Below are positions 42,187-50,438 of a stretch of DNA of 64,000 bases, one piece after another. The first letter of the stretch is position 1. Each line of letters begins with the position of its first letter. The position numbers and the translations under genes were made by a program. The notes beneath the pieces are model-generated. The model saw only the letters and a list, made by a program, of their open reading frames with translations. It had not been told where the DNA came from and did not search any database. Source of the DNA: Haloarcula rubripromontorii (GTDB taxonomy: Archaea; Halobacteriota; Halobacteria; Halobacteriales; Haloarculaceae); NCBI RefSeq assembly GCF_001280425.1, contig NZ_LIUF01000006.1, positions 62,001-126,000 on the forward strand. Direction: 5' to 3'.

Positions 42187-42957
42187 TTACTCTTCCTCGG
42201 TGTCTTCGTCGTCCTCGTCGTCGCCAGTGTCGAGCAAGTCGGCCTCCGCGAGATGGGCCTCTTTTTCTTCGTCGGTCAGTTGGCCGAACGTCTCCGTTTC
42301 GACGTCGACTGTGGCGACGCCGATTCCTTCAGGGGAAAGTTCGTCGTCGTTGGCCGACGCGAGGGCGGCCAGCGCAAGGTCGACGCCCTCGTCGAGGGTC
42401 ATCCCTTCGTCGTAGTGTTCTTCGAGGTAGTCCCGGATATCGCCGCGGTCGGCCCCGACAGCAAGGGCCTTCCACTCGTAGGGCGTCCCGGAGGGATCCG
42501 TCTCGAACAGGCGCGGCTCGCCGTTGACGATGCCGCCGATGATGAGCGCAACGCCGAACGGGCGCGCGCCGCCGACCTGCGTGTACTGCTGGATGTAGTC
42601 GGTGATTTCCTTGGTGAGGGTCTCGACGCCGACCGGCTCGCCGTAGCGAAGCTGGTTCACCTGCGCCTGTCGGCGGGCGAAGTCGATGAGCTGTCGGGCG
42701 TCGGCGACGTGGCCGGCTGAGGCGATGCCGATGTGGTCGTCGGCCTTGTGGATCTTTTCGACCGAGGAGCGCTCCATCAGCGGCGACCGGATGCGCTTGT
42801 CCACGGCGAGAACGACGCCGTCGCTCGTTCTGACGCCGATGCTTGCTGTGCCGCGTTTGACCGCTTCGCGGGCGTACTCGACCTGGTAGAGGCGTCCGTC
42901 CGGCGAGAAGATAGTGATCCCGCGGTCGTAGGCCTGCTGTTGGTTTTGTCCCTGCAT
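42187..42957 (-). CDS. psmA: Proteasome alpha subunit
   Basis: Alpha subunits form the outer rings and gate of the 20S proteasome. The 256-residue protein begins with the typical YDRGITIFSPDGRLYQVEYA helix and tail, followed by VKRGTASIGVRTSDGVVLAVD. The C-terminus is a 25-residue acidic extension ending DDEDTEEE. It starts two bases after rnp2. Start at ATG 42957. Haloarchaea usually have a second alpha subunit elsewhere; none is in this window. Confidence 0.97.
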   Translation of the reverse strand: MQGQNQQQAYDRGITIFSPDGRLYQVEYAREAVKRGTASIGVRTSDGVVLAVDKRIRSPLMERSSVEKIHKADDHIGIASAGHVADARQLIDFARRQAQVNQLRYGEPVGVETLTKEITDYIQQYTQVGGARPFGVALIIGGIVNGEPRLFETDPSGTPYEWKALAVGADRGDIRDYLEEHYDEGMTLDEGVDLALAALASANDDELSPEGIGVATVDVETETFGQLTDEEKEAHLAEADLLDTGDDEDDEDTEEE

Positions 42958-42959
42958 AG

Positions 42960-43445
42960 TTATCGGAAATCGAGTGCTGTCGCGCCGACGAACGCGCCGT
43001 CGGAGGCCGTTTCGACATCGTAGCGCGGCGGCCGAACCGTAGCCCCCCGGTCTGCGTTCTCGAACACGACGTGTCTCTGTTCAGTGGCTTCCGGCGGCCC
43101 GCGTATATACTTTTCTTCACAGGCGCGCACGGTGCCGCTAATCCCCCGGATGCGGACCCGAACCTCGTCGTCATCGACGCTGTGCAAACAGGTCAGAGCG
43201 GCCCGTGCCGGGTCCGTCTGGCCGCGTCTGGTCCGGACGATAGCCTCGGCCGTGCCGTCGTAGTCGTGGAACTGCAGGACGGTCATATCCGTTTCGGCAC
43301 TGCCAGTGTCGCCGAGCAGGTTCTGGGCGGCGTACCACACCTCGCGCTGGAACGCCCGGCGGCCGAAAGAGGCGTTCGGCCACGTCTCGATACCGACGGC
43401 GAGGTAGCGCCACCGGGGCCGGAGATGTTTCGGGAGGTGTTTCAT
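42960..43445 (-). CDS. rnp2: RNase P protein component 2 (Pop5)
   Basis: This 161-residue protein is the archaeal Pop5 homologue that, with Rpp30, activates the RNase P catalytic RNA. The start MKHLPKHLRPRWRYLAVGIE is characteristic (basic PKHLRPRWRY). The middle segment TVLQFHDYDGTAEAIVRTRR fits the RRM-like core. Neighbour Rnp3 is 68 bases upstream and psmA two bases downstream, the standard archaeal order. Confidence 0.93.
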   Translation of the reverse strand: MKHLPKHLRPRWRYLAVGIETWPNASFGRRAFQREVWYAAQNLLGDTGSAETDMTVLQFHDYDGTAEAIVRTRRGQTDPARAALTCLHSVDDDEVRVRIRGISGTVRACEEKYIRGPPEATEQRHVVFENADRGATVRPPRYDVETASDGAFVGATALDFR

Positions 43446-43513
43446 GCGTGGTCGTTGGCGCGAAGAACAATGAGCGGTGCGGTGTGGTGACCGGTCAATG
43501 CGGGGTAGCAGAG

Positions 43514-44233
43514 CTACTGCTCGGCACCGTCGGCATCGTCTGCGTCGTCTGCCAGCCGAACGCCCGGCTCAATGACGGCGTCGCTCTGGCGCTCGCGGTT
43601 GCGCTCAACCACGCGGCCCCACTCGGCCAAGCCCTCGCGGACCGCATCGGCGTCGAAGCCGATGGTCTCGCCCACGGCAATGATGTCCCGGGGCGCACGG
43701 ATTTGCAGGTGATTGGTCGGTGACGCTGAGATGACAAACGGCGCGCCCGCATCCTCGACCAGTTCCCTGAGCTTCCGGAGTTCCTTGATGGCCCGGACGC
43801 GACTGCCGCCGGAGGCCCGGAGCACTGGGCCAAAATCAAACTCGACGCGGACGCCGTTGTCGGCCGCCGCGTTCGCCAGCACGTGATTGAAGTCACCGTC
43901 CTCACGCATTGGGTGGGCAAGCACGTCGACGGTCGGTTGCTCGACCGCGAACCGATTGATTCGGCGGTCGCCGCCGTGGACGACCACGACCGTCCGGTCG
44001 CTCCGGTAGTTCCCGACGAAGCCGCTGGCCCGCGAGGGGTCGTCAGCCCGGACCTCGACGCCCTCGGCCACGTCGACGCCGTACTCGTCGGCGATGGCGT
44101 CGGCGTCATACTCGGCCGGCTCGTCGCCGTGGTTCCTGACGACGACGCCGTCGTAGTCCGAGTCGGCGGCCGTCAGCGCGTGCCGGGCGACGGTGCTGTC
44201 GCCGTCGGGGTGGGCGTAGACGGCCTCGTACAT
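43514..44233 (-). CDS. rnp3: RNase P protein component 3 (Rpp30)
   Basis: This 239-residue TIM-barrel protein is the Rpp30 homologue. Signature segments are GVVVRNHGDEPAEY, DVLAHPMREDGDFNHVLANAAADNGVRVEFDFGP, a lysine-rich KELRKLRELVEDAG helix and VISASPTNHLQIRAPRDI. The start is taken as ATG 44233, which overlaps the upstream stop by one base (TGATG), rather than the GTG three bases upstream. Rnp3 pairs with Rnp2 in RNase P. Confidence 0.93.
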   Translation of the reverse strand: MYEAVYAHPDGDSTVARHALTAADSDYDGVVVRNHGDEPAEYDADAIADEYGVDVAEGVEVRADDPSRASGFVGNYRSDRTVVVVHGGDRRINRFAVEQPTVDVLAHPMREDGDFNHVLANAAADNGVRVEFDFGPVLRASGGSRVRAIKELRKLRELVEDAGAPFVISASPTNHLQIRAPRDIIAVGETIGFDADAVREGLAEWGRVVERNRERQSDAVIEPGVRLADDADDADGAEQ

Positions 44234-44658
44234 CACAACTCCTCGAGGAGGTCGCGGGCGTTTTCGACGGCCTTCTCCCGCTTTGCGGGGTAGGCCTCGA
44301 CTTTCGCCCGGAGCGTGATGCCGTCGCCGCGCTCCACGCTCCCGCCGAACGCGACCTGTTTGTCGAAGGTGAGGAAAAACGAACAGTTGTCGTCGACCCG
44401 GTCGTCCAGTTCCGAACGCACGGCGTCGATGTCCGGCGCTGACGCGACCTGCGTGAGGACGTGGCGGATGTCGTCGGCGTTCTCGACGCGAGCCGAGAGG
44501 ACGATAATGCGGTCGCCGTAGTGCCCCTCGCTTTTGGCGCGCTCGATGGGGTAGTCCTCCGGCAGGAACGTCCGGAGCGCTTGCTCGACACGTTTGTCGT
44601 CCTCCGTCGCGTAGCAGAAGGTCCGAAGGTCGACGTAATGGAACGGAACCGACGACAT
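44233..44658 (-). CDS. RNA-binding protein of the exosome-linked COG1325 family
   Basis: This 141-residue protein with the start PFHYVDLRTFCYATEDDKRVEQAL belongs to the predicted exosome-subunit / ribosome-binding family (COG1325, PF01877). Conserved parts are HYGDRIIVLSARV and an RNA-binding-like FFLTFDKQVAFGGS. It overlaps rnp3 by one base and lies seven bases after the DUF1918 gene. Physical membership in the exosome was proposed from gene order and is not shown here. Confidence 0.88.
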   Translation of the reverse strand: MSSVPFHYVDLRTFCYATEDDKRVEQALRTFLPEDYPIERAKSEGHYGDRIIVLSARVENADDIRHVLTQVASAPDIDAVRSELDDRVDDNCSFFLTFDKQVAFGGSVERGDGITLRAKVEAYPAKREKAVENARDLLEEL

Positions 44659-44665
44659 CGAGGCC

Positions 44666-44851
44666 CTACTCGTCCTCAGCGGCTTCGAGGTTGTCCTCAG
44701 GGACGCCCTGCTCCTGTCCGTCCTCGAAGGAAACCGTGTAGTTGGCGTCGCCGAACATCGTCTCGACGACCTGCGTGATTGTGCCTTCCTCGCCGTCGTA
44801 GTCGCTGTGCTCGTCGTGGAGAATAACGCTGTCGTCCTCTTCGAATGCCAT
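44666..44851 (-). CDS. DUF1918 domain protein
   Basis: This 61-residue acidic protein has one SH3-like barrel: EDDSVILHDEHSDYDGEEGTI, then a VVETMFGDANYTVSFEDGQEQ segment. The start at 44851 opens on the domain; the longer in-frame extension upstream is not domain-like. It heads the leftward superoperon. Function unknown. Confidence 0.8.
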   Translation of the reverse strand: MAFEEDDSVILHDEHSDYDGEEGTITQVVETMFGDANYTVSFEDGQEQGVPEDNLEAAEDE

Positions 44852-45062
44852 ACGGGGCGGTACTCGGTGGCTCGTCAAAAAGGGACTGATTCGGGTTTGC
44901 TCGGCCCAGCCGCGGACGTGGTCGGAAAGTGCACTGTGATACGTCCTGTTTGGACCAATCGGGACGGCGACGAACCTCGGTCGGACGTAGAGTAGGGGTG
45001 TGCCCACAAGAGACGACCGCTCCGATTGGATTCTATCGCTTCCATTACGAAATGAGGAGAGA

Positions 45063-45090
45063 TTAGACTAGTCTAAATATTTGTTTAGAC
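45063..45090. promoter_or_regulatory. Palindromic TTAGAC/GTCTAA cluster (candidate operator)
   Basis: TTAGACTAGTCTAA is a perfect 14-base palindrome, and GTCTAAA/TTTAGAC (45071-45090) forms a second overlapping inverted repeat with a 6-base loop. The TTAG...CTAA ends recall DtxR/IdeR-type operators (TTAGG...CCTAA), but the middle differs. No gene begins immediately beside it. Confidence 0.4.
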
Positions 45091-45274
45091 AAATAGAATT
45101 AAGTGGGCGGGAGTTCCACATCCACGTGCGTTCCGCCAATCACGGAACGCAAAGGCGTACAGATCGAGTGGATGGAACGACCCGTCAGGTCGTCACAACA
45201 GCCAAAGAGTTCCTGCTACACGGGAGCGTGGCTATCATTGTTCGGACCGCTTCCCGTGTTTCACTTCGACTGAC

Positions 45275-45442
45275 TCAGACCAGCATGTATCCGCACCCAT
45301 ATTTCACAGCCAGTGTCAGCAGCGCATCGGATCCAGCGGCGAAATCTCCCGAGAGACGCCCCGACAGCCGATCTGTCACAACAACTGTTATGGGACTCTC
45401 TAAACTATCAATCGGCATGATCAGCCCACCGCTTTCCCCCAT
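45275..45442 (-). CDS. Doubtful 55-residue ORF
   Basis: A frame begins MGESGGLIMPIDSLESPITV and ends GYMLV. It looks mildly protein-like (acidic, mixed hydrophobic) but has lower third-position G/C than neighbouring genes and no clear promoter. It may be a remnant or chance frame. Confidence 0.2.
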   Translation of the reverse strand: MGESGGLIMPIDSLESPITVVVTDRLSGRLSGDFAAGSDALLTLAVKYGCGYMLV

Positions 45443-45487
45443 CGAGACGGTTGTTTCGTCGAGGTGTCAGACACAGATAGGACACAG

Positions 45488-46057
45488 ATGACGAGCGTCG
45501 ACGACCTGTGGTATCTCTCCGACGGAGCCTGTCAGACGGCCGAGCAGACGTATCACGACCTCCGGAAGCGCTACACGGATTTTGTCGAGTTCACGCGCCA
45601 TCGGAACGTCCCGCGGAACCGATTCCGAGACGTGGCCACTGTCGCCCGGGACCACGGTGCGCCCTACGGCGCGCATGCGCTCACCTACCGATCCACTGGC
45701 GAACTCCTGCTTGTTCGCCACGAGGGTGTCGACATGTGGGTGCTTCCCGGCGGTGAACTCGATGCCAGCGAATCGTTTCAGGAGGCCGCACTGCGGGAGT
45801 TAGACGAGGAGAGCGGCATTGAAGCGACAATCGAGGGACTGGCGATGCTCGGGCGGGTCGAGTTCTACTGTGACGGCAACATGGCCTGGGGCGTCCTACC
45901 GGTGTACGAGGCGCGAGCGGAGACGACCGACATCGCCGTCGACGACCCGGACCACGAGATCAGTGAGGCCCGGTGGTTCGACGAACTACCGGCCGACACG
46001 CGCGACCGCGAGGAAATTCTGCAGTGGCGCGGACAGCGGTTCGGCGACGGGGCCTAA
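45488..46057 (+). CDS. Nudix hydrolase
   Basis: This 189-residue protein has a 65-residue helical N-terminal extension followed by a Nudix domain. The Nudix box matches GX5EX7REUXEEXGU, reading GGELDASESF, QEAALRELDEESGI with the metal-binding Glu residues in place. Substrate is a nucleoside diphosphate linked to a moiety X, not further predictable. The ATG at 45488 is preferred to a GTG eight codons upstream. The N-terminal extension is common in haloarchaeal members. Confidence 0.88.
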   Translation: MTSVDDLWYLSDGACQTAEQTYHDLRKRYTDFVEFTRHRNVPRNRFRDVATVARDHGAPYGAHALTYRSTGELLLVRHEGVDMWVLPGGELDASESFQEAALRELDEESGIEATIEGLAMLGRVEFYCDGNMAWGVLPVYEARAETTDIAVDDPDHEISEARWFDELPADTRDREEILQWRGQRFGDGA

Positions 46058-46076
46058 GCCGTCAGAATCAGGTTCG

Positions 46077-46901
46077 TTACTCCGGCCCGAACGACTGGCC
46101 TTCGCGAGCGTCGGCGTTCATCCGCCGGACGGTCGCACGGGCGTTGCTGGCGTCGTACCCGAACAGCACGCTCTCGGCGTACTCGTCGGCCACCTCGACG
46201 GCCTTTGAGAGGTCGTCGACATCCACGTCGACAGCGTACAGCTCGATACTGAACGGGGTTGAGAGACGGTCCTGCCAGCCTTTTGCGAGAATCTCTAGCC
46301 AGTAGGTCGTCGAGTACGCCATGTCGTAGATGGGGACGACGAACTCGTCGACGTACTCAGCGATGTCGTCGACGGCGACGCCGGAGCGGGCTTCGAGATG
46401 GCCGGGGTAGGGGTCCGGATACAGCGTGAGGTACATCTCACCGGGCACGCGCTCGCGGGCCTCGGCGACGAACTCCGTGATAACGTTACTGCGCCAGGCC
46501 GACCAGTCCTCGAACTCGCTGTCGGCGAAACGTTGCTCGCACCGGTCGCAGTGACAGTACTCGTCCCGGGGGAAGCCAACATCGTCGAGGCGGACATCCT
46601 CGTTGACGGCTGCCGCCTCCTCGATGATGTCGAGCAGTCCCTCGCGGTAGCGGTCGTGAGTGGGACAGACGTACGTCCAGTCGAAGTACGGCTGATTCCG
46701 TGTCGCCGGCGTTCCCTCGTCGTCGAACGCGAGCAGTTCTTCCTCGCTCTCGACCGCGTTATCGCCGAAACAGGACACCATGTTGACCGCGCCCGCAATC
46801 GGTTCGACAGCGCGGCCGGTCACGTCCTTGACCTCGTAGAACGCCCGGTCGAACTCGGACCACTCCGTCTCCTCCTCGTTACGGGTGACGACGCCGTACA
46901 T
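46077..46901 (-). CDS. Conserved protein with TIM-barrel-like (glycoside-hydrolase-like) features
   Basis: This 274-residue soluble protein has alternating strands and helices with acidic residues at strand ends (LYPDPYP, FVVPIYDMAYST, SIELYAVDVD), and a four-Cys cluster (CPTH and YCHCDRC) that could bind metal. The layout suggests a barrel of glycoside-hydrolase type, but I recognise no named family or catalytic pair with certainty. It is convergent with the Nudix gene, with 19 bases between the two stops. Confidence 0.65.
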   Translation of the reverse strand: MYGVVTRNEEETEWSEFDRAFYEVKDVTGRAVEPIAGAVNMVSCFGDNAVESEEELLAFDDEGTPATRNQPYFDWTYVCPTHDRYREGLLDIIEEAAAVNEDVRLDDVGFPRDEYCHCDRCEQRFADSEFEDWSAWRSNVITEFVAEARERVPGEMYLTLYPDPYPGHLEARSGVAVDDIAEYVDEFVVPIYDMAYSTTYWLEILAKGWQDRLSTPFSIELYAVDVDVDDLSKAVEVADEYAESVLFGYDASNARATVRRMNADAREGQSFGPE

Positions 46902-47078
46902 ACACGCTGGTACGGCGGTTCACCGGGTAAGGGTTCGGAAAGCGACGGCACTGCCAATGAAATAGCTGAGAGAATACTGCCGACCGTCGGGACCCCACCC
47001 CAGACGACACCGCTGAGGACCAGTGGGCAGGGCGGCCGACAGTAGGTTTAGAGGGCGATACAGCCGAGTTATGCAGCC

Positions 47079-47147
47079 TTACCGCTTGACGACGTACACG
47101 AGGGCAAGCGCCGCGACCGCGACGAGGGCGATGACTTTCTTTGACAT
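47079..47147 (-). CDS. 22-residue single-helix membrane peptide
   Basis: A tiny frame encodes MSKKVIALVAVAALALVYVV followed by KR: a positively charged start, one hydrophobic helix and a positively charged end. A TATA box (ATTATAAAG, 47169-47177) is centred about 26 bases before the ATG at 47147, precisely the leaderless spacing. The codons are typical of the genome. It is too short for usual gene finders. Function unknown; comparable microproteins often bind larger membrane complexes. Confidence 0.6.
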   Translation of the reverse strand: MSKKVIALVAVAALALVYVVKR

Positions 47148-47168
47148 CGTTTCAATAAACGAACACCG

Positions 47169-47177
47169 ATTATAAAG
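47169..47177 (-). promoter_or_regulatory. TATA box for the 22-residue peptide
   Basis: CTTTATAAT on the minus strand is centred 26 bases upstream of the ATG at 47147. No other gene on this strand starts between it and 46901. Confidence 0.55.
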
Positions 47178-47190
47178 AACTACCGCCGTG

Positions 47191-48633
47191 CTAATCGTCG
47201 GCACGCCCCTCTGTATCAGCGGGCATATCGGCATCAGGGGCAGGGATATCGGCCTCGTCGTGAGTCCCGACCGGCGGCCGGTTTACCTCCGCCGCTGGCG
47301 AGTCATCGAGGGGAGTCCGGTCGTCAGCGTCGGCTTCAATCGACTCCATGTCGCCATCAGATCGTGCATCCTGATCGATGCGCATCGAACAGAACTCCAC
47401 ACCACACATCGAGCAAAAGCGCGCCTCTTTGTAGTTGTCGCCGGGGAGCGTCTGGTCGTGGTACTCGCGGGCGCGGTCGGGGTCCAGCGCTAGATCGAAC
47501 TGCTCGCGCCAGTCGAAGGCGTACCGGGCCTCCGAGAGCGCGTCGTCCCAGTCCCGTGCCCCCTCGCGCCCGTTTGCCACATCGGCAGCGTGGGCCGCGA
47601 TTCGATAGGCCGCAAGCCCGTCTCGAACGTCGGATTTCTCCGGGAGGCCCAGATGTTCCTTGGGAGTCACGTAACAGAGCATCGCTGCACCGGCACGGCC
47701 AGCCTCTGTCGCGCCGATAGCGCTCGTGATGTGGTCGTACCCCGGCGCAACGTCGGTCACAAGCGGGCCGAGGACGTAGAACGGCGCGCCGTCACAGACT
47801 TCCTGCTGGCGTTCGACTTGCTCGGTGACCTGATCCATCGGGACATGGCCCGGTCCCTCGACCATCACCTGCACGTCGTGTTCCCAGGCGGTCCGCGTGA
47901 GTTCGCCGAGCGTGTCCAGTTCGGCGAACTGCGCGTCGTCGCCGGCGTCAGCGAGACAGCCCGGCCGGAGCCCGTCGCCGAGGCTGAAGGTCACGTCGTA
48001 CTCGCGGAATATCTCACAAATGGCCTCGAATTTCGTGTACAGTGGGTTTTCCATCCCGTTTTCCTCCATCCACTGGGCGAGGATAGAACCGCCGCGGGAG
48101 ACGATACCCGTCTTCCGGCCGTCAGTCAGCGGCAGGTGTTCCATCCGAACGCCGGCGTGAATGGTCATGTAGTCGACGCCCTGTTTCGCCTGCTTCTCGA
48201 TGACATCGAGCAGCAGTTCGTGGGTAATCTCGCTCGGGTCGCTGGCGCGCTTGACCGCCTCGTAGATGGGGACCGTTCCGATGGGGACCGGGGAATGCTC
48301 GACGTTGGCCGACCGTATCTCGTCGAGGTTGCTCCCCGTCGAGAGGTCCATCACCGTGTCCGCACCGTAGTGGACAGCGGTGTGGAGCTTCTCCAGTTCG
48401 CCCTCGATGTCGCTTGTCTCCTCGCTGTTGCCGATGTTTGCGTTGACCTTCGTTGCAAACTCCCGGCCGATAATCATCGGGTCCAGCGCGTCGTGGCCGA
48501 CGTTCGCGGGAATCACCGCCTGCCCGTCGGCGACCTGCTGTCGGACGAACGCCGGGTCGACACCTTCTCGTGCTGCGACTCGCTCCATCTCTTCGGTGAC
48601 GGTCCCGTTCCGCGCTGCTTCCATCTGCGTCAT
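47191..48633 (-). CDS. thiC: Phosphomethylpyrimidine synthase (ThiC)
   Basis: ThiC is a radical-SAM enzyme making the thiamine pyrimidine from aminoimidazole ribotide. The 480-residue protein has [14 protein letters not shown] and the C-terminal cluster motif [13 protein letters not shown] (CX2CX4C) binding the [4Fe-4S] cluster. A Pro/Asp-rich acidic tail of about 50 residues follows. No TPP riboswitch can be drawn upstream; instead a TATA box lies 28 bases before the ATG, giving a leaderless message. In Haloferax, thiC is transcriptionally controlled by ThiR, so the DNA between TATA and ATG may be the operator. Confidence 0.96.
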   Translation of the reverse strand: MTQMEAARNGTVTEEMERVAAREGVDPAFVRQQVADGQAVIPANVGHDALDPMIIGREFATKVNANIGNSEETSDIEGELEKLHTAVHYGADTVMDLSTGSNLDEIRSANVEHSPVPIGTVPIYEAVKRASDPSEITHELLLDVIEKQAKQGVDYMTIHAGVRMEHLPLTDGRKTGIVSRGGSILAQWMEENGMENPLYTKFEAICEIFREYDVTFSLGDGLRPGCLADAGDDAQFAELDTLGELTRTAWEHDVQVMVEGPGHVPMDQVTEQVERQQEVCDGAPFYVLGPLVTDVAPGYDHITSAIGATEAGRAGAAMLCYVTPKEHLGLPEKSDVRDGLAAYRIAAHAADVANGREGARDWDDALSEARYAFDWREQFDLALDPDRAREYHDQTLPGDNYKEARFCSMCGVEFCSMRIDQDARSDGDMESIEADADDRTPLDDSPAAEVNRPPVGTHDEADIPAPDADMPADTEGRADD

Positions 48634-48665
48634 AATTACTAGGTTATACTACTAAGTGATAAAAC
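48633..48665 (-). promoter_or_regulatory. thiC promoter with AT-rich repeat downstream of the TATA box
   Basis: GTTTTATCAC (minus, 48656-48665) is centred 28 bases before the ATG at 48633. Immediately downstream lies TTAGTAGTATAACCTAGTAA, which contains two similar TTAGTAG/CTAGTAA halves. Its location at the transcription start suits repressor binding. Confidence 0.45.
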
Positions 48666-48750
48666 GCCGTGGTCAAGCGCGTGAAAGGCACCCTGTCAAT
48701 ACTGGGAATAACCCCAACACAGATGTATCCGAACAAGAAATGAGCGAATA

Positions 48751-49632
48751 ATGGCCCGACAAACCCGGCGTGCAGTGCTTGCGGCACTGGGAAGTGGCAT
48801 CGCCGCAACTGCAGGCTGTGGGGCGTTCGGTCGAGAGCGAGTGGACGTGCTGGTCGCAGGGAGCTTGCAGAAAGCGGCCAGTGAGACGCTCCAGGCCCAG
48901 ACAGACGTCGAACTTGCCGTCGAGGCCCGCGGGTCAGTACAGGCCGCTCGTCTAGTCGCCGACGGGAAGCGCGACCCGGCCATCGTCGCGCTGGCGGACC
49001 CGGCCCTGTTCGACCGAGTCATGGACGCCGCCTGGCACGCTGTGGTCGCCAGTAACGAGATGGTGCTCGCGTACAACCCGGAGACGGACGGCGGAACACG
49101 CGTCGCCGCCGCGGAACCATGGTACGGTCCGCTCCGGACTGGCAGTGTTTCCCTGGGCCGCACCGACCCGAGGCTGGACCCACTCGGCTACCGGACGCTG
49201 TTTACGCTCGACCTGGCTGCCGACTACTACGACGAACCGGATCTAGCCGACGCGGTTCTCTCGCCAGACCAGACCTACCCCGAGACGCAACTGCTCGCGC
49301 AGTTCGAGACAGGAGCCGTCAACGCCGCGTTTGTCTACCGGAGCATGGCAATGGAGCGGGACTACCCGTTCCGGGAGTTCCCAGCCGAGATACACCTTGG
49401 CGACCCCGCACACGCGGAGCGGTATCGGACCACCAGCTACGAACTGCCAAACGGCACGGCAGTCGCCGGCAACCCAATCGAATACGGAGCCGTCCGCCGT
49501 GACGAACAAGAAGCGACACGTACAGCTTTCGAGACAGTCCTGTCCGGTGACTGGCTCGCACCACACGGATTTACCGTCCGTCAGACGTATCCTCGACTGG
49601 TGGGAGATGTCCCGAGCACTGTCACGCGGTGA
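48751..49632 (+). CDS. Oxyanion (molybdate/tungstate) ABC transporter substrate-binding lipoprotein
   Basis: This 293-residue protein has a Tat-like start (RQTRRAVLAALGSGIAATAGC) with a lipobox Cys near residue 24. The mature part begins VDVLVAGSLQKAASETLQ, the pattern of ModA/WtpA-type binding proteins, followed by DPAIVALADPALFDRV and SNEMVLAYNPE. It binds molybdate or tungstate by family; sequence does not decide which. It overlaps the permease gene by 26 bases. It lies near molybdenum cofactor and nitrate reductase genes, supporting molybdate/tungstate. Confidence 0.85.
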   Translation: MARQTRRAVLAALGSGIAATAGCGAFGRERVDVLVAGSLQKAASETLQAQTDVELAVEARGSVQAARLVADGKRDPAIVALADPALFDRVMDAAWHAVVASNEMVLAYNPETDGGTRVAAAEPWYGPLRTGSVSLGRTDPRLDPLGYRTLFTLDLAADYYDEPDLADAVLSPDQTYPETQLLAQFETGAVNAAFVYRSMAMERDYPFREFPAEIHLGDPAHAERYRTTSYELPNGTAVAGNPIEYGAVRRDEQEATRTAFETVLSGDWLAPHGFTVRQTYPRLVGDVPSTVTR

Positions 49633-50407
49633 GACCAGAGCCGGCCATACGGTCGGCGTGCGAGAGCTCGTTCCCGTTCTGGGAGCGGTGCTGCTCTTGT
49701 ATTTCGTCGTTCCGGTGCTAGTGCTCGTTCTCACGTACTCCCCGACGGCGCTGCTGACGAGTCTGACAGAGACGTACGTCATTAACGCCGCAGTCACGTC
49801 TCTCGTTGCCGCACTCGGCAGTACGGCCATCGCTGTCGTGTTCGGCCTGCCGCTTGCCTACTGGCTCTCGCGGAACACGAGTGTGCTGGCGACCGTAGCG
49901 ATGGGTGCCGTCGTCCTCCCGCTCGTCCTCCCGCCAGTCGTCAGCGGGATGTTGCTGTTGACAGTCGTCGGCCCGAACGGACTCGGCGGTCTCACCGACC
50001 TGGCGCTGACGCGGTCGCTACTTGGCGTCATCGCCGCCCAGACGTTCGTCGCGTCGCCGTTTTTCGTCGTTACTGCCAAAGCCGCCTTCGATGGCATTGA
50101 CGACCGGCTCGAAGAAGCCTCACGGTCACTCGGGCGCGACTGGGTCGGGACGATGCGCTCGGTGACGGTCCCACTCGCAAAGCCCGGACTCCTTGCCGGC
50201 CTCGTCCTGACGTTTGCCCGCGCGATGGGCGAGTTCGGCGCGACGATGATGCTGGCGTACTACCCGCGGACACTCCCGGTCCAGATCTGGGCCTCGTTCA
50301 TCTCTGACGGGCTGGACGCGGCGCTGCCCGTGGCAGTGATGCTACTCGGCGTTGCGCTCGGAACACTGCTGGTGGTGCATGCACTGCGGGCGACGCCGTG
50401 GCGGTAG
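49607..50407 (+). CDS. Oxyanion (molybdate/tungstate) ABC transporter permease
   Basis: This 266-residue permease has about five or six membrane helices and the ABC coupling loop (EEASRSLGRDWVGTMRSVTVP). It continues with GLLAGLVLTFARAMGEFGATMMLAY, a ModB/WtpB signature. The start at 49607 lies within the binding-protein gene. No ATPase gene follows; the next gene is on the opposite strand. The ATP-binding subunit must be encoded elsewhere or shared. Confidence 0.87.
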   Translation: MSRALSRGETRAGHTVGVRELVPVLGAVLLLYFVVPVLVLVLTYSPTALLTSLTETYVINAAVTSLVAALGSTAIAVVFGLPLAYWLSRNTSVLATVAMGAVVLPLVLPPVVSGMLLLTVVGPNGLGGLTDLALTRSLLGVIAAQTFVASPFFVVTAKAAFDGIDDRLEEASRSLGRDWVGTMRSVTVPLAKPGLLAGLVLTFARAMGEFGATMMLAYYPRTLPVQIWASFISDGLDAALPVAVMLLGVALGTLLVVHALRATPWR

Positions 50408-50438
50408 CGGTCACTGCGGAACAAGTCCCACGGCCGAC

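Larger units (their letters stand above)
44852..45487. other. Gene-poor gap with palindromes
   Basis: This 636-base stretch contains no convincing large gene. It holds a 14-base perfect palindrome TTAGACTAGTCTAA (45063-45076) with a further TTAGAC at 45085-45090, a hairpin GCGTTCCG/CGGAACGC (45128-45150), and another ACGACC/GGTCGT (45177-45193). A minus-strand 55-codon frame lies at 45275-45442. Base composition is lower in G/C around 45050-45110. There is no transposase frame or flanking duplication. Confidence 0.45.

Noticed and set aside
45081-45491. A 136-codon plus-strand frame in the gap before the Nudix gene
   Set aside because: It starts inside a palindrome on a TTG, has a non-haloarchaeal composition and overlaps the hairpins.
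48634-48750. TPP riboswitch upstream of thiC
   Set aside because: The TATA box is 28 bases before the start codon, leaving no leader RNA, and no THI-box sequence was seen.
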